Shown in pieces: positions 1 through 7,355 of a DNA stretch of 64,000 nt; the stretch's first letter is position 1; each line of letters opens with the position of its first letter. The stretch is from an uncultured Spirochaetales bacterium (GTDB lineage: Bacteria; UBP6; UBA1177). The notes under the pieces were generated by a model. It saw only the letters and a program-made list of their open reading frames with translations, was not told the origin of the DNA and made no database searches. Where the stretch lies: contig CACYHH010000002.1 in assembly GCA_902774115.1 (NCBI GenBank), positions 248,001 through 312,000 of the forward strand. Direction: 5' to 3'. The position numbers and the translations under genes are program-made.

Positions 1-771
1 ACTTGGTGCAAAACTCCGCCCGATAAAATTCTTATATTGCTTGCTTTGTGTGCCGTATTTTTCTGACAAAAATAATCCGAGTTCTTTATGCCAGTTTTTG
101 AATTCAGGCAATGAATATGTCATCTGTTTATCAATCAACTCATCTATTTCGTCGCGTAATTTCCTTAATTTCTCATATGGTGTCATGTTGTTCTCCTGCG
201 TTGTTCCTATTTCTTCCATTTGTGATAATTTTGTCTGATACTCAGCAAGTTTTGAGGTTATTAACTGATGTAAAATAGCATACTGATTTTCAGCCTTTGT
301 TTTGTCTGAAAGTATTGATAGTTTTTGTAGGTTAATCTTCTGTTCTCTTTGATAAGAATCAATGGAACTTAGTCCCTCTGGAACTTTTAATTCGGCAATT
401 CTCTCATCACATTGCTTAAAAAACTTTTCAAGTTTTTGTGCTGGCCATATTTTTATTGGGTCCATCTGAGTATTGTCGCGGGTTACAGTTCTCATTGTCA
501 AATATTTTTCCATTGCCATTTGTGCAATTTCTTGAGCAACTTCTTTTGTTATTCCGGCTGAACACATCATTTTTTTAGCATTTTGATAATATAACTGATT
601 GACTTCATTATTTGTGTCCAACGGCGTTCCCCAGAAATAAAGCAAACAAAAACCGACAAGGTCTTTACACTCTAATGCTATTGGATACAACTGCGGCAAA
701 ATGACAGATAATTTGTCACTATTCTCAGACAATTGCTTGAAAAGCCCTTCAATTTTATCAATGCTATTCAT
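1..771 (-). CDS. hypothetical protein in the restriction-modification operon, C-terminus beyond the window
   Basis: The reading frame is open from an ATG at 771 to the window edge, giving at least 257 residues with no stop. A strong ribosome binding site (GGAGGAGAAAAG) lies directly before the ATG. The N-terminal part is helical and rich in Leu, Lys and Gln. A middle segment is coiled-coil-like, and the last visible part (from MTPYEKLRKLRDEIDELID) is again helical and charged. I recognise no catalytic motif. It starts 15 nt after hsdS, in the same direction, so it is probably co-transcribed with the restriction-modification genes. The overall look (short helical blocks, aromatic-rich) resembles accessory defence proteins, but that is only an impression. 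hsdR is not in the window and may lie further downstream on the minus strand. Confidence 0.75.
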   Translation of the reverse strand, partial: MNSIDKIEGLFKQLSENSDKLSVILPQLYPIALECKDLVGFCLLYFWGTPLDTNNEVNQLYYQNAKKMMCSAGITKEVAQEIAQMAMEKYLTMRTVTRDNTQMDPIKIWPAQKLEKFFKQCDERIAELKVPEGLSSIDSYQREQKINLQKLSILSDKTKAENQYAILHQLITSKLAEYQTKLSQMEEIGTTQENNMTPYEKLRKLRDEIDELIDKQMTYSLPEFKNWHKELGLFLSEKYGTQSKQYKNFIGRSFAPS

Positions 772-786
772 CTTTTCTCCTCCTTT

Positions 787-1971
787 TTACCCAAAATATT
801 CCTGCATCAAACTATCAAACAAAAGCTGTGTTTTTTCAAGGGATTTCTGTATTGCCAATTTTGATTTGTCGGTCTGAGCAACGAAATCTGAGAACTCTTT
901 TTGCAACGAAACATTAGGCAACATAACAGGTATTTGCTCAACCTTATTCAAAAATAAATGACCGATAGCTGAAGCATGTACATTTGCATTCATAATTTGC
1001 TGAATGCTCTCTTGTCTTAATAGCCATGCAATATAATGGGGATTTATTTTTGTTCTATCCAATTTAAGAAGTGTAATCCCTCTATCCATAGTAAACGGCT
1101 TACTATTTATTGGAACAATCGCAACATTGCCAATAGTTCCTGTAGTAGTAATAAGAACATCATTACCCTCAGGATTACATCGCTTGTAAATACGCTTATG
1201 AATTTCATCAGAGGTATATGTCACTGCGTTCCAATCAATTTCTCCAGAAGATTTTATATGTTTAGCATTAAGAAACGGATGTCCGTGTTCAACTTTTGCA
1301 ACACTTCCATGTTCTCCATCTGTTATCTTTGTGCAGACAGATTTCATATTCTCGTAATCCCACCCTTTCGGATTTTTAACCGGATCCCCAAACATCTCCA
1401 CAAACCTTGCTTTAACGAGCTCATCGAGCGCGGAAAGCTGCGCTTTTCGCTTTTCTATAATGTCTGAAATCTTGTCCAAACGATAACATACGCTGATTTG
1501 TTTTTCATAATTTGCATCAGCGACTTCATATCGCTCAATGTAATCATCAATTTTCAAATTATGAAGACCTGTGGTTTTATTCTCAAAAGCCCTTGTACCA
1601 CCTTTCCTGTAATTTGCGTAAAGGGAATAAAACACATATCTAGGGAACCATTCTTTTTGGTTTTTAATTCTCAGCAAACCAGTGAAATTATTAAACAAAT
1701 ATTTGTTCTCAGGACCGTCATAATAAATAACTCTCCCAACAGGCTGCTTGTCGCTGCCACCTGATTTTTCAATAATAATATCACCAGTACGAAGGAATTT
1801 TTCTTCGATATTTTTTCTAGTAATAGTTCTTGTTACTACATTATCAAAATTCACAATACCTTCATTTGTAAAATTTGTAGTGCGGAGAACTGGAATTCCG
1901 TTGCCGTTTTCATCATCAGTTCCCCATTCCCCAGACAAGGCTTTGCCAGTAATATTAAATAATTTCGTCAT
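787..1971 (-). CDS. hsdS: type I restriction-modification specificity subunit HsdS
   Basis: This is the DNA-sequence recognition subunit of a type I restriction-modification enzyme and would form a complex with HsdM (and HsdR for cleavage). The 394-residue protein has the usual two-half design. The first target recognition domain covers about residues 1-150. A conserved central helix follows (ISDIIEKRKAQLSALDELVK and then FVEMFGDPVKNPKGW, about 170-205). The second recognition domain covers about 205-350, and a C-terminal helix ends in LLFDSLMQEYFG. The start lacks the usual short lead-in, so the first domain begins almost at residue 1. It begins 6 nt after the repeat gene, whose stop lies in GGGTGATGAGAGATG. 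The two recognition domains set the bipartite target, which cannot be read from sequence. Confidence 0.93.
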   Translation of the reverse strand: MTKLFNITGKALSGEWGTDDENGNGIPVLRTTNFTNEGIVNFDNVVTRTITRKNIEEKFLRTGDIIIEKSGGSDKQPVGRVIYYDGPENKYLFNNFTGLLRIKNQKEWFPRYVFYSLYANYRKGGTRAFENKTTGLHNLKIDDYIERYEVADANYEKQISVCYRLDKISDIIEKRKAQLSALDELVKARFVEMFGDPVKNPKGWDYENMKSVCTKITDGEHGSVAKVEHGHPFLNAKHIKSSGEIDWNAVTYTSDEIHKRIYKRCNPEGNDVLITTTGTIGNVAIVPINSKPFTMDRGITLLKLDRTKINPHYIAWLLRQESIQQIMNANVHASAIGHLFLNKVEQIPVMLPNVSLQKEFSDFVAQTDKSKLAIQKSLEKTQLLFDSLMQEYFG

Positions 1972-1977
1972 CTCTCA

Positions 1978-2397
1978 TCACCCCGCAATTTCCTGTGAAC
2001 TTTTCTGGCCGTTTTTCAGGCCACTTTTCAGGCCACTTTTTATTTTCTGGGTAGTTTTTCCGGTTTTCTGTCCACTTTCTTTGTTTACAAGGTCGTTTAC
2101 AAGGTCATTTTCTACGACCTTTTCTGCGACCTTTTTTACGACCCTCTGTACTGTTTTCTCCCTAGTTTTGGGCACTTTTTCTGTCTTTTGGGCACTTTTG
2201 GGGGCACTTTTTTCTGTTTTCTCCACAGTTTTTTCGGACATTTTATCGGACATTTTTCCCGTTTTATCGGACACTTTTTCGGACATTTTATCGGACATTT
2301 TTTCGGACACTTTTTCCGTTTTTTCGGACATTTTTGGTGACATGTCACCAATTAAAGGGCCTTTTAAAAGGACATTTTCATGTTGAAGTGCGCCCAT
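1978..2397 (-). CDS. Lys/Ser-rich tandem-repeat protein between hsdM and hsdS
   Basis: The predicted 139-residue protein starts 2 nt after the hsdM stop and ends 6 nt before the hsdS start. That fit argues for real, coupled translation. Almost all of it is built from four-residue repeats: MSEK, MSDK, VSEK and VSDK near the N-terminus, then KVPK, KVAE, DLVN (twice) and SGLK (twice) toward the C-terminus. It is highly basic and hydrophilic, has no signal peptide or membrane span, and is probably extended or helical. I recall similar four-residue repeats (for example KWSE or NVTE types) in the tails of some bacterial AlbA/AAA-4-type regulators, but I cannot name a family. The N-terminal 18 residues (MGALQHENVLLKGPLIGD) are the only non-repetitive part. 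It may be a free-standing linker or DNA-binding tail, or a remnant of a larger gene. Confidence 0.6.
   Translation of the reverse strand: MGALQHENVLLKGPLIGDMSPKMSEKTEKVSEKMSDKMSEKVSDKTGKMSDKMSEKTVEKTEKSAPKSAQKTEKVPKTREKTVQRVVKKVAEKVVENDLVNDLVNKESGQKTGKTTQKIKSGLKSGLKNGQKSSQEIAG
2230..2331 (-). repeat. 12-bp tandem repeat block (MSDK/MSEK units)
   Basis: Read on the minus strand, the block consists of 12-bp units close to RTGTCCGAWAAA, with two shorter 9-bp units (ACGGAAAAA and ACGGGAAAA) where one triplet is missing. Every step is a multiple of three, so the frame is kept. Unit types change (A or G at position 1, A or T at position 9), which fits slippage plus drift. Other 12-bp duplications lie in the same gene (GACCTTGTAAAC twice, AAAAGTGGCCTG twice). 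Confidence 0.9.
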
Positions 2398-2399
2398 GC

Positions 2400-3890
2400 C
2401 TATTCTCCAATCATCTTCTTCAACTCTGCAAGTTCTGTCTGGATCTCGCTTTCGAGTTCATCGATTTTTGCCATGATTTCGCTGGTGGGCGGGTATTCTA
2501 CCGCCACATATTCCGTTTGTTTGTATTTGTTGATGGAAAGGTCGTAGTCGTTGGCGACGATTTCATCTTTCGGAACGAAGAAGGATTGCGAGGTGCGGCC
2601 TTCATCTGAGAGGGCAAATTTCTCGATTATATCCGGAATATCGTTTTCTTTGACGGGACTGCGTTTGTCATCAAGGCTGTATCCGTCAGCTTTCATGTCG
2701 TAGAACCAGACTTTGTCGGTGCCGCCGTGCCCTGTTTTGGTGAAGATGAGGATCGCAGTCGAAACACCGGCATAAGGTTTGAACACGCCTGAGGGCATCG
2801 AAATCACCGCTTCGAGGCGGTTGTTCTCAATAAGTTCGCTGCGGATGGCTTTGTGCGCAGTCGAAGAACCGAAAAGAACTCCGTCGGGAACGATGCAGGC
2901 GCAGCGTCCGCCGACTTTGAGCATACGCAGGAAAAGTGTTAAAAAGAGAAGTTCCGTCTTTTTGGTTTTGCAGACTTTAAGCAGATCAGTCGAGACGATA
3001 TCCGCGTCCAGACTCCCTTTGAAAGGGGGATTTGCGAGAATAAGGGAATATTTGTCGCGGTCAGGATTCTGGTCGGAAAGACTGTCGCGGTATTCGATGA
3101 AAGGATTGTCAACACCGTGTGTCATCATGTTCATCGCGCCGATACGGAGCATCGTGCGGTCCATATCAAAACCGTGGAACATGCAGTTCATGTAGTGGTC
3201 TTTGTTCTGACGGTTGAAGAAAACCTCCTCTTTGCGCCTCTCCTTGAGATAGTCGCTGACAGCCACAAGAAAGCCCGATGTGCCGCATGCAGGGTCGCAG
3301 ACGATCTCGTCAGCCTTGGGATCCATAAGTTCGACCATCATCCGGATAATGTGGCGCGGAGTGCGGAACTGCCCGTTTACACCGGCAGTCGCGATTTTGG
3401 AAAGAAGATACTCGTAGACATCGCCGCGTGTGTCCGAGGTCTTGAGCTGTGCCATCTGCTCGTAGATACCGTCCATCGCCGTCACGATCTTGTCAAGCAT
3501 GAGAGGAGTCGGCACCTTGAAAATAGCGTCGCCCATATATTTTGAATAGGCACTTTCCTTGTCGCCGTGCAGGTTTTTGATGAACGGGAAAACCCATTCC
3601 TGCACCGTGGAATACATCTTCGCAGCCGGAAAATCGTGGAAAGCGCTCCACTTGAGCATACTTCCGTCAACAGTGCGCTCGCCGACATGCACCTCCTTGG
3701 CAAAAATGCTCTCGTAAGGCAGACCAAGCATCGCAGCCTCTTTCGCACGGAGATTGTCCGTCTCGTCAAGATCGTGGATAAACATCAGATAGGTCATCTG
3801 CTCGATGACATCAAGCGGATTCGTGAGCCCGCCCGTCCAGAAAATTTCCCAAAGAGAGTCGATTTTGTTTTTAAGTTCACCTGTGATCAT
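2400..3890 (-). CDS. hsdM: type I restriction-modification methyltransferase subunit HsdM
   Basis: This is the N6-adenine DNA methyltransferase subunit of the type I system; it transfers a methyl group from S-adenosylmethionine to adenines in the target set by HsdS. The 496-residue length is normal. The helical HsdM N-domain covers about 1-150. SAM-binding motif I is DPACGTSGFL at 199-208, and the catalytic motif IV is NPPF at 287-290. A C-terminal helix suited to HsdS contact ends the protein. Its ribosome binding site (GGAG) is formed by the last codons of the upstream fic gene, only 3 nt away, so the two are probably translationally coupled. The operon order is fic, hsdM, repeat gene, hsdS, unknown gene. 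Confidence 0.95.
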   Translation of the reverse strand: MITGELKNKIDSLWEIFWTGGLTNPLDVIEQMTYLMFIHDLDETDNLRAKEAAMLGLPYESIFAKEVHVGERTVDGSMLKWSAFHDFPAAKMYSTVQEWVFPFIKNLHGDKESAYSKYMGDAIFKVPTPLMLDKIVTAMDGIYEQMAQLKTSDTRGDVYEYLLSKIATAGVNGQFRTPRHIIRMMVELMDPKADEIVCDPACGTSGFLVAVSDYLKERRKEEVFFNRQNKDHYMNCMFHGFDMDRTMLRIGAMNMMTHGVDNPFIEYRDSLSDQNPDRDKYSLILANPPFKGSLDADIVSTDLLKVCKTKKTELLFLTLFLRMLKVGGRCACIVPDGVLFGSSTAHKAIRSELIENNRLEAVISMPSGVFKPYAGVSTAILIFTKTGHGGTDKVWFYDMKADGYSLDDKRSPVKENDIPDIIEKFALSDEGRTSQSFFVPKDEIVANDYDLSINKYKQTEYVAVEYPPTSEIMAKIDELESEIQTELAELKKMIGE

Positions 3891-3893
3891 GTT

Positions 3894-4958
3894 TTACTCC
3901 TTATTTTTGTTTCTATTCCAAACATATTTAGTGTATCTGCCGCCGCCGATTTTTATGACATCCTCAGACTGCATAAGTTCCGTCAAAGCCCGTTCCACCG
4001 TGATCCGGCTGATATCCGGACACTTTTCCATAATCTGCGATTTCGTTATTTCGCCATAGGTGTTTTTAATCAGTTCGGCAATACGTTCAGGTTTTGACAA
4101 GTCGCTTGAAACCAATGTTCTGACTCTCTCGGAAAAATCCCTGTATGCCGCGACTACCACGCCGAGCATATAACGGACAAAGGGAGCATAATCGTTCTCT
4201 TCTTCGTGCCAGCCAAAAGAACTTTCCTGCAGACAGTCGTAATACGACGACTTTGTCCTTTCGATAAGACGCTCGATACTTATATACTTTCCTACGATAT
4301 ATCCCGCACGATACAACATAAGCAGAGTAAGCAGCCGACTCATTCTGCCGTTGCCGTCGTTGAACGGATGGATGCAGAGAAAATCCAGAATAAACATCGG
4401 TATAAGAAGAAGCGGATCTATCGTTCCTGAAGCAAGAGCTTTATCAAATTCATTACAAAGATTCTCTAACGCTGCAGGTGTTTCCCAGGCCGGAACCGGT
4501 TTGAAACGGACAAACTTATTGCCCTGGGCATCCTCTTCCTCGATAAAGTTGTCAACTGATTTGTATCTGCCTCCGGCATCATATCCTTCGAATTTATAAA
4601 GATCCCTGTGAAGCTGAAGGATCATGTTCGGCCTGACAGGAATATAGTCATGGCTTTCGTGGATCGTGTTCAAAACGTCTCTGTATCCGGCAATCTCCCG
4701 CTCGTTTCTTGTTTTAGGCATAGTTTTCTCGTTTACAAGCGCTTTCAGTCTTGCATCCGAAGTGTATATGCCCTCGATCTTGTTGGATGCCTCCGTGCTT
4801 TGAATTTTGGCTATCACAGTAAGTTGCGTCAAAGTATCAGCCTTTGCCTCTATAAACAGAGTCTGTTCGCCTTTATATTCATGAATCTGTGTAAGAAGAG
4901 TCACAATTTCCGGGGTCAGAAGTTTTTCCCATTTTTTAATGTAATCAAATGTTCTCAT
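3894..4958 (-). CDS. Fic family protein (AMPylase-like), first gene of the RM operon
   Basis: Fic proteins usually transfer AMP or another phosphate-containing group to protein hydroxyls. The 354-residue protein has a Fic_N-like N-terminal region, the core motif HPFNDGNGR at 197-205 (catalytic His197, all key residues present) and a C-terminal winged-helix-like segment (about 285-350). The inhibitory motif (S/T)xxxE(G/N) is present as SNKIEG at 58-63, so this is a self-inhibited enzyme of the class with an N-terminal inhibitory helix. It leads the hsdM/hsdS operon and its last codons hold the hsdM ribosome binding site. The winged helix and the palindromes upstream suggest that it may act as its own repressor. 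The target is unknown. Confidence 0.9.
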   Translation of the reverse strand: MRTFDYIKKWEKLLTPEIVTLLTQIHEYKGEQTLFIEAKADTLTQLTVIAKIQSTEASNKIEGIYTSDARLKALVNEKTMPKTRNEREIAGYRDVLNTIHESHDYIPVRPNMILQLHRDLYKFEGYDAGGRYKSVDNFIEEEDAQGNKFVRFKPVPAWETPAALENLCNEFDKALASGTIDPLLLIPMFILDFLCIHPFNDGNGRMSRLLTLLMLYRAGYIVGKYISIERLIERTKSSYYDCLQESSFGWHEEENDYAPFVRYMLGVVVAAYRDFSERVRTLVSSDLSKPERIAELIKNTYGEITKSQIMEKCPDISRITVERALTELMQSEDVIKIGGGRYTKYVWNRNKNKE

Positions 4959-5002
4959 ATCAATTCCCTCATTTCAAGATACTCATTTGTGCTCCAATTT
5001 AC

Positions 5003-5092
5003 TCATTTTGAGCAAAATGATGTAATTGAGAATACTCTCATTGTACTCATTGTCAAGTTTAATTACATCAAATTTGAAAAAATGATGTAATT
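5003..5092. promoter_or_regulatory. palindromic operator region upstream of fic
   Basis: The short region before the fic gene at 4958 is packed with dyads. TCATTTTG-AG-CAAAATGA lies at 5003-5020. AATTACATCA at 5061-5070 pairs with TGATGTAATT at 5083-5092, and TGATGTAATT also occurs at 5018-5027. TACTCAT or TTACTCATT is repeated around 4980, 4999 and 5044. This is the layout of an operator for a dimeric repressor with several sites. The winged helix of the adjacent Fic protein is one candidate binder. Binding is inference. Confidence 0.6.
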
Positions 5093-5113
5093 GAAATGCG
5101 GGAATTGAAAACT

Positions 5114-5587
5114 TCACACGATATCCGCCGGCGTGCAGCGGCTGACACTGATGAGGTCTTTGGGCGAAAGCTCGACCTGAAAGCCGACTTTTCCTGCGCT
5201 GACATAGATTTTTTCGAGATTTTCGGCGGTTATGTGCAGGAATGTCGGGAACTGTTTTTTCATTCCGATCGGCGAACAGCCGCCATGTATATAGCCGGTG
5301 AGCGGAAGGAGCTCCTTCTGTTTTATCATTTCGATCGATTTTTCGCCTGATGCTTTCGCCGCTTTTTTGAGGTCAAGCTCTGCGTGGACGGGGATCACAA
5401 AAACATAGTGCTGGCCGCTTTTTCCCTGGGTGACGAGCGTTTTGAAAACATTGGACGTATCTTCGCCTAAGATCGCGGCGATCTGAACGCCTGTCAAAGT
5501 GGCGTCAGGCTCGTATTCATGCGCGGTGTAGGAGATTTTTTTGCTCTCCAGAACACGCATGACATTGGTTTTTTCGGGCTTTTTCAT
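5114..5587 (-). CDS. ybaK: Cys-tRNA(Pro)/Cys-tRNA deacylase, YbaK/EbsC type
   Basis: This is a trans-editing enzyme that hydrolyses mischarged Cys-tRNA(Pro) in the cytoplasm. The 157 residues match the single-domain YbaK length. Family features visible are the N-terminal TNVMRVLESKKISYTAHEY strand-helix, VFKTLVTQG, the conserved lysine region (about residues 70-90) and the GYIHGGCSPIGMKK loop (98-111) that shapes the substrate pocket. The start is the ATG at 5587, with AGGAG placed about 10 nt upstream. It follows the second fic gene by 15 nt on the same strand, so the two may share a transcript. Confidence 0.93.
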   Translation of the reverse strand: MKKPEKTNVMRVLESKKISYTAHEYEPDATLTGVQIAAILGEDTSNVFKTLVTQGKSGQHYVFVIPVHAELDLKKAAKASGEKSIEMIKQKELLPLTGYIHGGCSPIGMKKQFPTFLHITAENLEKIYVSAGKVGFQVELSPKDLISVSRCTPADIV

Positions 5588-5602
5588 TTGATGACTCCTA
5601 AG

Positions 5603-6730
5603 TTAAATATCTTTCCGCAGGATTTCCAGATAATTTTCGTAGGAATAGATCCTTGATTTACCAGATTTTGCGGTCTGTTTAAGGATTCCTTTTTCGCAGA
5701 AAGCTGAAATATAGTTTGCGACAGTATTGTATGAAAGGTGCATGGCGGCAGCCGTTTTTTTAGTTTCGATAATCGGATTCTGCTCAAGGTAGCGCAGAAA
5801 TTCGATCGATTTTGGTGAAGCAAGGATTTCCTCGTTTTTCTGCCGCAATGCCGTTAAGCGGTCGATGGTTTCAGTCGCGTCTTCTGCTGTTTCAGCGATT
5901 CCGCGGAGAAAGAATTTGATCCACTGCTCGTAATTGCCCGCTTTTCTGACCTCCGCCATTCTGTCGTAGTATTCGATGCGGTTCGATTTCAGAAAATACG
6001 AGAGATAAAGAACCGGAGATGATATTGCCTGATTCTGCATGAGAAAAAGAGTGATAAGAAGCCTTCCGATCCTGCCGTTGCCGTCAAGAAACGGGTGAAT
6101 CGTCTCAAACTGATAGTGCAGAAGCGCCGCTTTGACGAGCAGATCCATCCCGTCGTCGGCGTTCATGAATTTTTCAAAATCAGAGAGACATTCCGTCATG
6201 TCATGCGGATTCGGCGGAATATATCTCGCGTTTTTCAATGTGCTGCCGGCTCCGCCTATCCAGTTCTGCGAAACACGGAATTCTCCCGGAGTTTTGTCGC
6301 ATCCGCGGACACTTTTCATGAGTACTGCGTGAGTTTCACGGATAAGCCTGTTGCAAAGCGGAAGATCGTCAAGTCTTTGAGTCGAAAAATTTATTGCGCG
6401 GACATAGTTCACGACATCCGAAACATCGGCGTTTGCGTTTTCATCCGCTTCGGGATTGAGCACATCGTCAAGCGTGCACTGCGTCCCTTCGATCTGAGAC
6501 GAAAGAAGTGCTTCTTTCCGCACATACATTGAAATAAAAAGGTTTTTGTTTGGAACTCTGCCGGCGACACTGTTCAGAACCGCCAGTTTTTCATGGGCTT
6601 CAGTTAGAAGCTTCAGCATTTCGGCATCGACTTCAATCGCCGGAACCGGCGGCAGCGGATTCGGATAAAACGAAAAATATGCACTTTCGCCGCTGAAATT
6701 CTTAACTGTTTTTCCTGCTCTGTTTTCCAT
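5603..6730 (-). CDS. Fic family protein (second copy)
   Basis: The 375-residue protein has a Fic/DOC N-terminal region, the complete core motif HPFLDGNGR near residue 212 (catalytic His) and a C-terminal helix-turn-helix-like region (about 315-350, around KTAAAMHLSYNTVANYI). An inhibitory motif of the (S/T)xxxE(G/N) type (SSQIEG, about 77-82) lies in the N-terminal part, so activity is probably held off by an intramolecular helix. I chose the ATG at 6730 over the GTG at 6733 because the ribosome binding site AAGGAGGAG would otherwise abut the start. It belongs to a different Fic subgroup from the copy at 3894 (different N-terminus, longer C-terminus). The target protein is unknown. Confidence 0.92.
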   Translation of the reverse strand: MENRAGKTVKNFSGESAYFSFYPNPLPPVPAIEVDAEMLKLLTEAHEKLAVLNSVAGRVPNKNLFISMYVRKEALLSSQIEGTQCTLDDVLNPEADENANADVSDVVNYVRAINFSTQRLDDLPLCNRLIRETHAVLMKSVRGCDKTPGEFRVSQNWIGGAGSTLKNARYIPPNPHDMTECLSDFEKFMNADDGMDLLVKAALLHYQFETIHPFLDGNGRIGRLLITLFLMQNQAISSPVLYLSYFLKSNRIEYYDRMAEVRKAGNYEQWIKFFLRGIAETAEDATETIDRLTALRQKNEEILASPKSIEFLRYLEQNPIIETKKTAAAMHLSYNTVANYISAFCEKGILKQTAKSGKSRIYSYENYLEILRKDI

Positions 6731-6733
6731 CAC

Positions 6734-6973
6734 TCCTCCTTGAGTTTTCCGCTTAATTTTAGCTAAGAAATTTCAAAAATCAACGAATTTTTGAGTTTTA
6801 TCGTCAATTTTTGTGAAGAAATCTCAGAAATTTGCAATTTTTTGAGTTTTCTTAAGATTCTTCGCTCCGCTCAGATGACATTTACACTTCGACAAGCTCA
6901 GTGACCTGCAAGCTGTTAGCCCGATTTCTCCTCGCCACATTGGAGAGTGGAAGTAAAGGGGTGAGGTTTCCCC
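6734..6973. other. AT-rich intergenic region with repeat remnants
   Basis: No gene was found here. The left part (6770-6855) holds several near-copies of AATTTTTGAG or AATTTTTGTG, which could be binding sites for the nearby fic gene. The right part has phrases such as CTTCGCTCCGCTCAGATGACA, CTTCGACAAGCTCAGTGAC and CTCCTCGCCACATTGGAGAG, the last a weak hairpin. These look like degenerate dispersed repeats of the kind often found between genes, but this window holds too few copies to prove it. Confidence 0.4.
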
Positions 6974-7001
6974 TTGACAAAAGCACTTTTTTGCCTACAA
7001 T
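6974..7001 (+). promoter_or_regulatory. sigma-70-type promoter of rpsU
   Basis: A perfect -35 box TTGACA (6974-6979) is followed by a 16-bp spacer and a near-consensus -10 box TACAAT (6996-7001). The rpsU start codon lies 57 nt downstream of the -10 box, and no other gene intervenes. Confidence 0.75.
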
Positions 7002-7057
7002 CCCCGCCGCTTCATGTTGTTATTAACAAATCAGAAGTATGAAAGGTGGTGAAAACC

Positions 7058-7273
7058 ATGCGTAGACAGAAAATCATCGCTCCTTTGGAGGTTTATGTTT
7101 CCGACGATCTCGAGAAGGCGATAAAGATCCTCAAGAAAAAAATGGCTCTCGAAGGTCTTTACAAAGAAATTAAAAAACGCCGTCATTACGAGCCGCCGTC
7201 AGTCCGTAACCGCCTGAAAAAGGAAGAAGCGGAGAGAAGACGCAGAAAAAACATGAAGAAAAAAAGAGGTTAA
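7058..7273 (+). CDS. rpsU: 30S ribosomal protein S21
   Basis: This small basic protein of the 30S subunit takes part in translation initiation. The 71-residue product has the S21 pattern: an N-terminal strand (IIAPLEVYVSDDLEKAIKIL), then KEIKKRRHYEPPSVRNRLKK and an Arg/Lys-rich tail. I chose the ATG at 7058 rather than the upstream GTG codons at 7046 and 7049, because AAGGTGG at 7044-7050 is its ribosome binding site and the result matches the usual length near 70 residues. It is a single-gene unit with its own promoter and terminator. The N-terminus is more divergent than the C-terminus. Confidence 0.93.
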   Translation: MRRQKIIAPLEVYVSDDLEKAIKILKKKMALEGLYKEIKKRRHYEPPSVRNRLKKEEAERRRRKNMKKKRG

Positions 7274-7287
7274 TCTCTTTTTAGTCG

Positions 7288-7311
7288 CCGCCCGAAAGGG
7301 CGGTTTTTTTT
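7288..7311 (+). terminator. rho-independent terminator of rpsU
   Basis: A GC hairpin with stem CCGCCC/GGGCGG and GAAA tetraloop (7288-7303) is followed directly by eight T residues. On the minus strand no T-run follows, so it acts only on the plus-strand transcript. It separates rpsU from the convergent YitT-type gene. Confidence 0.95.
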
Positions 7312-7355
7312 ATCCTGAAAATCTTGAATTTGCTGATAAAACCGAAAATTAGGCG

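Noticed and set aside
2222-2340. Short spaced repeats that could suggest a CRISPR array
   Set aside because: Units are 12 bp without unique spacers, keep a reading frame and show no cas genes nearby; they are coding tandem repeats.
6860-6975. Possible tRNA or small RNA gene before rpsU
   Set aside because: No T-loop sequence, acceptor stem pairing or CCA-type end was found; the phrases look like degenerate dispersed repeats.
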